Below are positions 1-6,830 of a stretch of DNA of 18,147 nucleotides, one piece after another; the first letter of the stretch is position 1, and every line of letters starts with the position of its first letter. The notes under the pieces are model-generated. The model was not told the origin of the DNA and did no database searches. It saw only the letters and a list, made by a program, of their open reading frames with translations. Source of the DNA: Caryophanales bacterium UBA5026. GTDB taxonomy: Bacteria > Bacillota_I > Bacilli_A > RF39 > UBA660. The stretch lies in assembly GCA_002416285.1 (NCBI GenBank), contig DICM01000037.1:1-18147 (forward strand), given 5' to 3'. The position numbers and the translations under genes were made by a program.

Positions 1-26
1 ATTACACTTTCATAGTACCAAATATG

Positions 27-2975
27 TTATTTATCAAACTCTTCTAATTTCACACTTACTAATTTACTGACACCGGATTCTTGCATGGTAATTCCATATA
101 GAACATCGGCATACTCCATCGTTCTTTTCTTATGTGTAATCAAAACAAATTGTGTTTGTTCTCCTAAGTTCTTTAAATAATTACCAAAACTATCAACATT
201 CACTTCATCAAGAGCTGCCTCTACTTCGTCTAAAATACAGTAAGGAACTGGTCTTGATTTTAAGATAGCGAAAAGTAAACTGATTGCTGTGAAAGTCTTC
301 TCACCACCCGAGAGTAGAGAAATACTAGTTAATTTTTTTCCAGGTGGAGAGGCGATAATTTCAATGCCTGTTTCTAAAATATTGCTTGGATCTGTTAATT
401 TTAAAGAAGCCGTGCCTCCATGAAATAATTCTTGGAATGTCATTTGAAAGTTTTCTTCGATAGTATGGAATGTTTTCTCAAATTCTTCACCCATAACTAG
501 ATCCATCTCTGAAATAATCTCTTTTAATGTAGTTGCCGCCGTTATTAAATCATTTTTCTGATTAACTAAAAACTCATAACGTTCTTTTACTTCTTTATAT
601 TCTTCGATAGCATCTAAATTTACATTTCCAAGAGAGCTAATTTGTCGTTTTAATTCACTGACTTTATTTCGAGCAATCTCTTCATCCATTTCTAGTTTAT
701 AAAGAGATTTTGCTTTTTCGTAAGTCATACTATAAGATTCACTGAGGCGTGTTAGTAGATGATCTAATTTTACCTCAATACGATTGACTTCAATTTCGAG
801 ATCTTTTAAATCACGATTCTTACGATATACCGCACTATTTTCTTCACGAAGGGTATATTCATATTCCTCTAACTCTTCTTTGCAAACATTTTGTTGCTTC
901 TTTAATTTTTCTAATGTTTGTTCTAATGTATTTTGTTCTTGTAATGCTTTATAATATGTTTCCAGAAGAGTCTCTTCTTCTTTATCAAAGTCCTGTTTTA
1001 AAAGTTGACTTGTTCCCTCTTCTTCTTGTTTCAATGTGTAAAGCTTATCCTCAAGTTCTTTTTCGGTACGTTGTTTTGTATGGACCTTCTCCTGCAATAC
1101 CACATTTTTACGTTCTACTAGATAAACTTTATCTTCCAGAGATTGATGTTTGTAGTCACTTTCGTTAATACGCTCTTCCATCTCTTTCATTTTCTGGATA
1201 ATTTCTTCTAATTCTTTCTGCTTATGTTCAAGTTCATATTTATCGGTAATAACACTTCTTGTTTTCGCTGCCTGTCCACCAGTAAGAGATCCTCCAACAT
1301 GAAGTAATTCCCCATCTAAAGTAACAACTCGGTAGCGATAATTTATTCGTTTACTAATCTGATTCGCATGTTCCAAAGTATCTGATATAATCACATTCCC
1401 AAGTTGATTGGTAATAATACTATGATATAGCGGATTATATTTTACTAAATCAGAAGCGATTCCAATAAAACCGGTCAATGTATTTAGAAAGTTTAGGGTT
1501 TCTCTATCAATACCTTTTGGTTGAATAATATTTAGTGGGAAGAAAGTTGCTCTACCCAATTTGCGTTCTTTTAAGTAAGCAATTGCTGAAGTAGCTGCGA
1601 GCTCGTCATCTACAATTAAGAAACTAGTACTTGCTCCAAGAGCAGTTGTAATAGCGGTACTGAATTTTTCTTCTACTTCTATAATAGAACCTATCGCATT
1701 GTGAATTCCTTTTAAATCTGGTTGATTTAAAATAGCTTTTACCGCTGTTGGCAAAGTACTACTTGATTCAATTCTCTCCGTCAAAGATTCTATTTCGGTT
1801 TCAATTCGTGCTTTAGAACGAACGTAATTACTTAAAGTTTGTTCAAACTGATTGCGGGATTCTTTTTGTTTTTGTAATTCTGCTCTGGTTTCTTGAATCT
1901 CGACCTGCATATCTTTCCATTCATTTTGCAGAATATGTTGTTCTTGTCGCAATGCTTCAACATCATTTGTGGTCTTTAATATTTGTTCTTTTAGTTCTAA
2001 CTGTTGGTTGTGTACCTTTAAATTGTCAACTTCATATTTTCGACGTTCCAATAAAATACTTTTTTGACTATTAATCTGTTCTACTTCTTTCGTCTTCTTT
2101 AACAAATCATTTTGATTTTGATTTATTTCTTGATCAAGTTTTTCAAGTTTCGTTTTATATTCTTCTATCTTTGCTTCTTTACTGGAATTTATAGTAGAAA
2201 TTTCTAATAATTCCTGATTAATAACTGCTATTTCTTTTTTCTTTTCTTCGTATGTAACATGATGTCTGGTAATATCCAAAGTCATTAAAGAAATATCTAA
2301 CTCTTTTAATTCCTCTTGATATTCTTGGTATTCTAATGCTTTATCATGCTGTTCTTTTAAAGGCAATACACGGTGTTCCAATTCACCGATAATATCCTCT
2401 ACCCGGTCCATATTATCTTTTGTTTTCTCTAATTTACGTAGAGCTTCTTTTTTTCTTTTTTTATACTTTAAAACTTGAGCAGCTTCTTCAAATATGACAC
2501 GTCGATCCTGGGGATTACTACTGATAATTTCTTCAATTTTTCCTTGCGAAATAATATTGAAACTTTCTTTTGCTACGCCACTATCTAAAAAGAGATCGGT
2601 AACGTCTTTCAGCCTACAATGTTCCCCATTGATAAAGTATTCATTACTGCCGTCCTTATATACTCTTCTTCTAATTTCCACTTCATCATACGGAAGAGCT
2701 AAATAATGATCCTGGTTGTCAAATACAAGTGTCACAGAGGCAGAGTTCATGGCATTTCTCGATTTACTACCAGAAAAAATAACATCTGTCATGTTTCCGT
2801 CACCACGAAGTGATTTAACAGATTGTTCACCAAGTACCCAACGGATAGCATCGACAACGTTGCTCTTACCACTTCCATTCGGACCAACAATTCCTGTTAT
2901 TCCATCTGTTAAATCAATTGTTACTTTATCGGCGAAGGATTTAAATCCTGAAGCTATAATTTTCTTTAAATACAT
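27..2975 (-). CDS. smc: Chromosome partition/condensation protein SMC
   Basis: SMC is the ATPase of the SMC-ScpAB condensin that loops and organises the chromosome. Seen in the 982-residue product: Walker A GPNGSGKS at 31-38, long coiled coils on both sides of a hinge (roughly 415-575), the LSGGEK signature near 888-893 and Walker B ending DE at 916-917 (CILDEVEAALDE). An in-frame ATG 18 codons upstream (position 3029) is open, but a TTGAAA-N17-TATAAT promoter lies over it at 3001-3029, so transcription would start downstream of it. The ATG at 2975 is preceded by GGAAGAGG, and MYLKKIIASGFKSF is the usual SMC beginning. Most bacterial SMCs are nearer 1,150-1,200 residues, so the coiled-coil arms are short, but head and hinge look intact. 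It diverges from the interrupted carboxypeptidase gene. Identification is very secure. Confidence 0.97.
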   Translation of the reverse strand: MYLKKIIASGFKSFADKVTIDLTDGITGIVGPNGSGKSNVVDAIRWVLGEQSVKSLRGDGNMTDVIFSGSKSRNAMNSASVTLVFDNQDHYLALPYDEVEIRRRVYKDGSNEYFINGEHCRLKDVTDLFLDSGVAKESFNIISQGKIEEIISSNPQDRRVIFEEAAQVLKYKKRKKEALRKLEKTKDNMDRVEDIIGELEHRVLPLKEQHDKALEYQEYQEELKELDISLMTLDITRHHVTYEEKKKEIAVINQELLEISTINSSKEAKIEEYKTKLEKLDQEINQNQNDLLKKTKEVEQINSQKSILLERRKYEVDNLKVHNQQLELKEQILKTTNDVEALRQEQHILQNEWKDMQVEIQETRAELQKQKESRNQFEQTLSNYVRSKARIETEIESLTERIESSSTLPTAVKAILNQPDLKGIHNAIGSIIEVEEKFSTAITTALGASTSFLIVDDELAATSAIAYLKERKLGRATFFPLNIIQPKGIDRETLNFLNTLTGFIGIASDLVKYNPLYHSIITNQLGNVIISDTLEHANQISKRINYRYRVVTLDGELLHVGGSLTGGQAAKTRSVITDKYELEHKQKELEEIIQKMKEMEERINESDYKHQSLEDKVYLVERKNVVLQEKVHTKQRTEKELEDKLYTLKQEEEGTSQLLKQDFDKEEETLLETYYKALQEQNTLEQTLEKLKKQQNVCKEELEEYEYTLREENSAVYRKNRDLKDLEIEVNRIEVKLDHLLTRLSESYSMTYEKAKSLYKLEMDEEIARNKVSELKRQISSLGNVNLDAIEEYKEVKERYEFLVNQKNDLITAATTLKEIISEMDLVMGEEFEKTFHTIEENFQMTFQELFHGGTASLKLTDPSNILETGIEIIASPPGKKLTSISLLSGGEKTFTAISLLFAILKSRPVPYCILDEVEAALDEVNVDSFGNYLKNLGEQTQFVLITHKKRTMEYADVLYGITMQESGVSKLVSVKLEEFDK

Positions 2976-3000
2976 ACTATTACCTCTTCCAGTTCTATTT

Positions 3001-3029
3001 ATTATACTATAGTTTTCTATTAGTTTCAA
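3001..3029 (-). promoter_or_regulatory. Sigma-A type promoter of smc
   Basis: Read on the minus strand: TTGAAA (3029-3024), a 17-base spacer, then TATAAT (3006-3001). The expected start of transcription is near 2994, about 20 bases before the chosen smc ATG. This also argues against the longer smc start at 3029. Confidence 0.8.
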
Positions 3030-3114
3030 TCAGCATTTCTATGTTTCTAACTGTAAATTATTCGTTTTTTGACATAAAAAAAAGCCTTTTTCATAGGGTT
3101 TATTAGGTGATGAT

Positions 3115-3759
3115 ATGAAGAAGATTGGGATTTTATTAATCAGTTTACTACTTATATATCCCTGTTTTGTAAAAGCAGAAACTGATTTGGCACCAAATGC
3201 GAAAAGTGCAATTTTATTAGAAGCAAGTACGGGAAAAATTATCTACGAGAAAAATAGTCATGAAAAATTAGCTCCCGCTTCTATGACGAAAATGATGAGT
3301 ATGTTATTAATTATGGAAAGTATCGAAAAAGGAATCCTTTCCTGGGATCAAATGATAACTGTATCAGCGAATGCTTCGGGAATGGGTGGAAGTCAAATTT
3401 TACTAGAAACTGGCGAGCAAATGTCGGTTGATGATCTTTTTAAAGGAATTGCAGTAGCGAGTGGAAATGATGCGGTTGTCGCACTAGCCGAAGCGATTGC
3501 CGGAACTGAAGAAGAATTTGTAAAAATGATGAATGAGCGTGCGAAAGAATTAGGATTAAATGATACAAGTTTTAAGAATCCACATGGGCTAGATACTGCT
3601 AACCACTACTCTTCTGCTTATGATATGGCTATGATCGGAAAAGAACTAGTAAAACATGAAAAAGTATTACAATACTCCTCTATCTACGAAGACTACTTAA
3701 GAAAAGGAACAGATAAAGAGATTTGGCTAGTTAATACTAATAAAGTCGTATATGAATAA
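3115..3759 (+). CDS. dacF: D-alanyl-D-alanine carboxypeptidase, 5' fragment (split by element)
   Basis: This is the N-terminal part of a penicillin-binding D,D-carboxypeptidase that trims the terminal D-Ala from peptidoglycan stem peptides outside the membrane. Seen: a signal peptide of about 21 residues (cleavage after VKA), the catalytic SMTK at 56-59 and SGN at 116-118. The third active-site motif, KTG, is missing here and lies in the fragment at 15076-15597. Native codons run to AAA at 3742-3744. The last residues VVYE and the TAA stop come from the inserted element. Rejoining 3115-3744 to 15076-15597 gives one 383-codon frame reading NTNKLVRFYKG across the joint. The start has AGGTGATGAT upstream. 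A TTGACA at 3069-3074 may be its -35, but no good -10 is seen. As it stands, the 214-residue product would be secreted but inactive. The symbol rests on family resemblance; dacA-type is possible. Confidence 0.9.
   Translation: MKKIGILLISLLLIYPCFVKAETDLAPNAKSAILLEASTGKIIYEKNSHEKLAPASMTKMMSMLLIMESIEKGILSWDQMITVSANASGMGGSQILLETGEQMSVDDLFKGIAVASGNDAVVALAEAIAGTEEEFVKMMNERAKELGLNDTSFKNPHGLDTANHYSSAYDMAMIGKELVKHEKVLQYSSIYEDYLRKGTDKEIWLVNTNKVVYE
3735..3759 (+). other. attL junction
   Basis: The host half-site TACTAA (3735-3740) is followed by the core TAAA (3741-3744) and the element arm GTCGTATATGAATAA (3745-3759). The element arm supplies the stop codon that ends the truncated carboxypeptidase. 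With the host half at attR (CTAGTA), the rebuilt attB is TACTAA-TAAA-CTAGTA, itself an inverted repeat at 5 of 6 arm positions. The exact crossover dinucleotide within TAAA cannot be fixed by reading; AA is the natural non-palindromic candidate. Confidence 0.88.
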
Positions 3760-3761
3760 AG

Positions 3762-3810
3762 CATAAAAATGTCCAATTAAGCCTTATTTTATGGGCTTTT
3801 TATTTTTATG
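3762..3810 (+). terminator. Nested hairpin terminator at the left end
   Basis: The inner stem AAGCC/GGCTT (3779-3783 with 3794-3798) is followed by a T-rich run. An outer 9-bp stem, CATAAAAAT (3762-3770) with ATTTTTATG (3802-3810), encloses it. It would stop transcription coming in from the carboxypeptidase gene, and because it is symmetrical it may also work in the other direction. Confidence 0.6.
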
Positions 3811-3889
3811 TTTTTTCATGTGCTGTTTATAGTATAGTGGATAAAAATGATAAAATCAAGCAGTTATAGTTACTAATATTCACAATTTG

Positions 3890-3918
3890 TTGAAAAATTT
3901 GTCAAAAAATGATATAAT
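3890..3918 (+). promoter_or_regulatory. Promoter of the nucleotide-enzyme operon (copy 1)
   Basis: TTGAAA (3890-3895), a 17-base spacer, TATAAT (3913-3918). The -35 and spacer contain two near copies of AATTTGT (AATTTGTTGA then AATTTGTCA), which could be a protein-binding site. Nearly the same 29 bases recur at 6727-6755. Confidence 0.85.
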
Positions 3919-3924
3919 ATGATT

Positions 3925-3972
3925 GTTTGAAGGGCTTGTATAGACTTTATGTTTATACAGGTCTTTTTTTTT
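3925..3972 (+). promoter_or_regulatory. Short structured leader with terminator-like hairpin (copy 1)
   Basis: It begins right after the promoter with TTTGAAGGGCT. A stem follows, CTTGTATA (3935-3942) with TATACAGG (3954-3961) including one G-U pair, then TC and nine T. The loop begins GACTTTA. This looks like an intrinsic terminator within about 50 nt of the transcription start, so the operon downstream should depend on readthrough. The second copy at 6762-6815 keeps the 5' segment and the loop start but has a different, still complementary, stem. No conserved leader peptide can be read in both copies. Confidence 0.65.
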
Positions 3973-3978
3973 GTAGAA

Positions 3979-4476
3979 ATGGTGGTTTTTATAAGAATTT
4001 ATTTTGCAGCTCCATTATTTTCAGAGATGGAAAAAGACTATAATTTAAAAATAGCCAAGCAATTAAGGAGCATTAATGGTATAGAAGTTTTCTTACCACA
4101 AGAACAGGAATCAATAAATAATAAAAACAACTATGCTGATTCAAAAACAATAGCGAAATACGATACAATGGAATTACTAAAGTCTAAGTTAATGATAGCT
4201 GTTGTTGATGGTGTTGCTATGGATGCTGGTGTAGCAGCAGAAATTGGAATAGCTTATCAAGCACACATTCCTATCATTGGGTTATTTACTGATGTAAGAC
4301 AACATGGATATAAAAACCAAAGTAAAATAGAAGCATTATCCGAGATAGGAGAATCACAATTTTTCTATGTTAATTTGTACCCAGTTGGATTAATTAAGTT
4401 AAATGGAATTATGGTTAATAATACTGCAGATTTATTATATGAAGTAAAAAAATATCTTGGTAAGGGGGAATTTTAA
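3979..4476 (+). CDS. Nucleoside 2-deoxyribosyltransferase-like protein
   Basis: Family members move or remove the deoxyribose of (deoxy)nucleosides or nucleotides, for example by N-glycosidic cleavage of dNMPs. Seen: IYFAAPLFS at the N-terminus (the usual nucleotide-binding start), then DGVAMDAGVAAEIG with the DG-x3-D-x-G-x3-E pattern that includes the nucleophile Glu, then PIIGLFTDVR. Length fits the family (about 160 residues). The start is uncertain. The ATG at 3949 lies inside the leader hairpin. The ATG at 3979 has no good ribosome site. An in-frame ATA at 3991 sits 5 bases after GGTGG and would give MRIYFAAPLFS, the typical family beginning. It is the first of a tightly packed operon; its TAA overlaps the next ATG by one base. 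NDT-like proteins also serve as retron effectors, but no reverse transcriptase is present here. Confidence 0.82.
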   Translation: MVVFIRIYFAAPLFSEMEKDYNLKIAKQLRSINGIEVFLPQEQESINNKNNYADSKTIAKYDTMELLKSKLMIAVVDGVAMDAGVAAEIGIAYQAHIPIIGLFTDVRQHGYKNQSKIEALSEIGESQFFYVNLYPVGLIKLNGIMVNNTADLLYEVKKYLGKGEF

Positions 4477-5090
4477 TGATAGTAGTTTTTGAAGGTTTAG
4501 ATAATTGCGGAAAGACAACGTTGACTACTCTACTAGAAAAATATTATAATAGTAGAGGTATAAGTGTAGAGATTTCTAAAGAAATGCAAACACCAGTTGG
4601 AGAAACTTTGAAATCAATGATAGTTAGTAAAGATGTAGACCCAATTCTTAAATCATTTCTTTTTGCAGCAGATAGATATTATAGAATGAGAAATAAGACT
4701 TATGAACAAGAAGTTATATATATTTTTGATAGGTATGTTCCATCAGCAGTCGCATATAGAGAGGCTGAAGGTATAGATAGTAACTGGATAAAGGAAATAA
4801 ATAAAATATTTCCAAACCCAGACTTATGTTTTTTAATTGATATTACACCAGATGAATCAATTAAAAGAAATATTGAAACAAAATTTAATATTAAATATTC
4901 AAAGGAATTTCTATCTAAAGTACGAACTAGCTATGAAAATTATTCATCTGAATATAATATGGTAAAAATAGATGGAATGCAAAATATTGAAGATATTATG
5001 TCTTTTATAATTTTAGAGATTGATAAAAGAATGAATCAAACACAATCTGTTAAATTAGACGGACAAAAAATAAAAATTAAGGAAGTGTAA
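4476..5090 (+). CDS. Thymidylate-kinase-like (deoxy)nucleotide kinase
   Basis: A cytosolic P-loop kinase that probably phosphorylates a nucleoside monophosphate; dTMP is the family substrate. Seen in 204 residues: P-loop GLDNCGKTT at 7-15, DRY at 85-87 in FDRYVPSAVAY (the dTMP kinase DR motif), and FLIDITPDESIKRN near 117-130, matching the conserved strand and lid region. It starts by a TAATG overlap with the deoxyribosyltransferase gene, and GGGGG precedes it. Substrate cannot be read from the sequence. A housekeeping tmk would not be expected in a mobile operon, so a specialised role with its neighbours is likely. Confidence 0.85.
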   Translation: MIVVFEGLDNCGKTTLTTLLEKYYNSRGISVEISKEMQTPVGETLKSMIVSKDVDPILKSFLFAADRYYRMRNKTYEQEVIYIFDRYVPSAVAYREAEGIDSNWIKEINKIFPNPDLCFLIDITPDESIKRNIETKFNIKYSKEFLSKVRTSYENYSSEYNMVKIDGMQNIEDIMSFIILEIDKRMNQTQSVKLDGQKIKIKEV

Positions 5091-5091
5091 A

Positions 5092-5718
5092 ATGGCATTT
5101 GATGAATTAAAAAATCAAATAGAAAAATGTAGAGTATGCGAAGAGAAATTTGGTTTTGAACCACATCCAGTTATATTTGGAAATCAAAATGCTAAAATCG
5201 TTCAAATAAGTCAAGCTCCATCTGCTAATGTACATATTACTAGAAAACCATTTACTGATTTAAGTGGAAAAAAATTAAAATATGAATGGTATGATATAGA
5301 TGATGAAACATTTTATAATGAAGATAATTTTTATATAGCAGCATTAGCACACTGCTTTCCAGGAAAGACAGCAAATGGGGGCGATAGATTACCACCTAAA
5401 ATTTGTTATGAAATGTGGATAAAAAAAGAAATAGAATTAGTTAATAATCAACTATATATAATTATTGGTTCTAAAGCAGCAAACATATTTTTTCCAGGAG
5501 AAAATTATAATGAACTAATATTTAAAAATAACTTTATAGATGGAAAATTAGCTATTGTTCTACCTCATCCATCACCTTTAAATATAAAATGGTTTAAGGA
5601 TAATCCAGAATTTTATAAAAAAAGATTAATTGAAATTAGAAATATAGTAAAAGAAGTATTGAAGGGAGAATATATTTATGGACTTAATGAAGATTCAAAA
5701 AGATGTTTATCAAAATAA
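5092..5718 (+). CDS. Fe-S uracil-DNA-glycosylase-superfamily protein
   Basis: UDG-superfamily enzymes remove uracil or other bases from DNA. Seen in 208 residues: four cysteines in the family 4/5 pattern for a 4Fe-4S cluster (C13-x2-C16 and C88-x16-C105); QAPSAN at 41-46 in place of the usual GxAPG motif; an N-terminal PF-LSGKKL segment like the family's PFxGxxG; and LPHPSPLNIKW near 157-167, the conserved HPSP motif with H159 and N164. The altered first motif, with Ser where Gly is usual, may change substrate or activity. It starts two bases after the kinase stop (AAGTGTAAAATG) and overlaps the next gene by 41 bases, so translation is coupled. The superfamily is secure; uracil as substrate is only assumed. 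Confidence 0.83.
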   Translation: MAFDELKNQIEKCRVCEEKFGFEPHPVIFGNQNAKIVQISQAPSANVHITRKPFTDLSGKKLKYEWYDIDDETFYNEDNFYIAALAHCFPGKTANGGDRLPPKICYEMWIKKEIELVNNQLYIIIGSKAANIFFPGENYNELIFKNNFIDGKLAIVLPHPSPLNIKWFKDNPEFYKKRLIEIRNIVKEVLKGEYIYGLNEDSKRCLSK

Positions 5719-5977
5719 GGTCAATAAAGGGTTTAATGTTACTAATGTTGAGAAAGAATTTTGTTTTCTTTACGGTGAAGTTTCAGAAGCTTATGAGGCT
5801 TATAGAAAGAAGAAGGATGATTTAGGTGAGGAACTTGCCGATGTTGCTATTTATTTACTTGGATTATCCGAAATATTAGGATTTAATCTAGAAGAAGAAA
5901 TACTAAAAAAACATTCCAAAAATCAAACAAGAGAATATAAAATAATCGATGGAGTTAATACCAGAATTGGTGATTAA
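5678..5977 (+). CDS. MazG-like nucleotide pyrophosphohydrolase
   Basis: An all-alpha NTP pyrophosphatase of the MazG type, hydrolysing (d)NTPs to monophosphates with Mg2+. Seen in 99 residues: the paired metal-binding motif ExxE (E34, E37 in GEVSEAYEAY) and ExxD (E52, D55 in EELADVAIYLL), with the usual helical spacing. This is a single-domain short form. The start ATG is 41 bases inside the end of the glycosylase gene and has GGGAGA in front. With the transferase and kinase it would act on the same dNMP/dNTP pool. Whether it cleans out non-canonical nucleotides or drains normal ones cannot be told from sequence. Confidence 0.85.
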   Translation: MDLMKIQKDVYQNKVNKGFNVTNVEKEFCFLYGEVSEAYEAYRKKKDDLGEELADVAIYLLGLSEILGFNLEEEILKKHSKNQTREYKIIDGVNTRIGD

Positions 5978-6006
5978 CTTTTTTTAGTTATTAAAAACAA
6001 AATTGA

Positions 6007-6093
6007 AAATTTGTTAGGCATATTATAAAAAAAGGTGGCAAATCAAACCATCCATCAGAGTTAATTGCAGAAAAAACATATTTAAGGAGATGA
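6007..6093 (+). pseudogene. Possible gene remnant before the phosphatase gene
   Basis: A 28-codon open stretch without a start codon, ending in the TGA that overlaps the next ribosome site. Its residues GGKSNHPSELIAEKTYLRR look like a protein C-terminus. I do not recognise it. It may be the tail of a lost gene of the operon, or chance. Confidence 0.22.
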
Positions 6094-6097
6094 AAGA

Positions 6098-6619
6098 ATG
6101 AAAATATTTATGATAAGACATGGAAAAGCAGACTATAGTTATGGTGATAATCATAATTTTATAGGTCATGGACACGATTTAGCAATTTTAGATGAAAATC
6201 ATATACAGGATGTAATTATAACGTCAAAAGACGAACGATTAAAACAAGCTGACTTAATTGTTGCTTCTCCATATACTAGAGCTTTACAAACAGCAGCTAT
6301 TATATCAAAGGAAACAGGCTTAGATATAAAAATAGAACATGATTTAAGAGAATGGGAACCTGACTCAAAATATTTATATAAAGCAGATGAAACAAAAGGA
6401 ATTTACAAAGAATATATAAAAAATAATGGTGTACATCCTAGTGATAAAAATGTAGACTGGGAATCTAAAGAAAACTTGAAAAATAGAGTACTTAGTGTAA
6501 TTGAAAAATATAAAGATAATCATGAATGTATTATTTTTGTTTTCCATCAAATGGCAATTCAATCTATTACAAATAAAGAAAAGGTTTCCCCAGCTGAAAT
6601 AGTTGAATATATTATTTAA
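6098..6619 (+). CDS. Histidine phosphatase (phosphoglycerate mutase-like) family protein
   Basis: A phosphomonoesterase of the histidine phosphatase superfamily with a phospho-His intermediate. Seen in 173 residues: IRHGKAD with R7-H8-G9, SPYTRALQTA at 57-66, acidic LREWEPDS at 83-90 and the second catalytic His in FVFHQM (H150). The C-terminus stops soon after this His, as in short forms. AAGGAGATGAAAGA gives a good ribosome site. It is the last gene of the operon and is followed by a clear terminator. Substrate is unknown. A nucleoside monophosphate is a reasonable guess from the neighbours, since release of free nucleoside would complete breakdown of a dNTP begun by MazG. Confidence 0.85.
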   Translation: MKIFMIRHGKADYSYGDNHNFIGHGHDLAILDENHIQDVIITSKDERLKQADLIVASPYTRALQTAAIISKETGLDIKIEHDLREWEPDSKYLYKADETKGIYKEYIKNNGVHPSDKNVDWESKENLKNRVLSVIEKYKDNHECIIFVFHQMAIQSITNKEKVSPAEIVEYII

Positions 6620-6633
6620 ATCTTTTAGAAATT

Positions 6634-6655
6634 AAGTCCTATAGGACTTTTTTTG
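6634..6655 (+). terminator. Terminator of the nucleotide-enzyme operon
   Basis: A perfect palindrome AAGTCC-TATA-GGACTT (6634-6649) followed by T7 closes the operon 15 bases after the phosphatase stop. Confidence 0.85.
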
Positions 6656-6726
6656 TTATGTTTATAAACATTATTAAAAATAGTAATAAAAATTATATGA
6701 TTTTAAGCATTAATATCCAAGATTTG

Positions 6727-6755
6727 TTGAGAAATTTGTCAAAAAATGGTAAAAT
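6727..6755 (+). promoter_or_regulatory. Promoter of the HEPN module (copy 2)
   Basis: TTGAGA (6727-6732), a 17-base spacer, TAAAAT (6750-6755). It matches copy 1 at 3890-3918 almost base for base, including the doubled AATTTGT element, so the two modules are probably controlled together. Confidence 0.8.
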
Positions 6756-6761
6756 ATTGTT

Positions 6762-6815
6762 ATTTGAAGGGCTCGTATTAGACTTTAATAAGTTTTAATG
6801 CGAGTTTTTTATTTT
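6762..6815 (+). promoter_or_regulatory. Short structured leader with terminator-like hairpin (copy 2)
   Basis: TTTGAAGGGCT, then stem CTCGTATTA (6772-6780) with TAATGCGAG (6796-6804, one G-U pair), loop beginning GACTTTA, then TTTTTTATTTT. It is the counterpart of the leader at 3925-3972. Both arms of the stem changed together (CTTGTATA/TATACAGG against CTCGTATTA/TAATGCGAG), which supports selection for an RNA hairpin. Confidence 0.65.
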
Positions 6816-6830
6816 ATAGAGGAGAAGTAT

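Noticed and set aside
914..3012. Open plus-strand frames inside the smc region (914-1168, 2494-2706, 2716-3012)
   Set aside because: They lie opposite a conserved, secure smc gene, have no ribosome site and no recognisable protein features.
3979..4476. A retron with an NDT-like effector
   Set aside because: No reverse transcriptase and no msr/msd-like RNA is present in the element; the neighbours are nucleotide enzymes instead.
6374..6562. Minus-strand open frame opposite the phosphatase gene
   Set aside because: It is an AT-rich antisense frame of Phe and Ile runs with no ribosome site.
3925..6815. The duplicated leaders as a type III toxin-antitoxin RNA or CRISPR-like array
   Set aside because: Each copy is single, lies some 2.8 kb from the other, and has the shape of promoter plus terminator; no tandem repeats or cas genes are seen.
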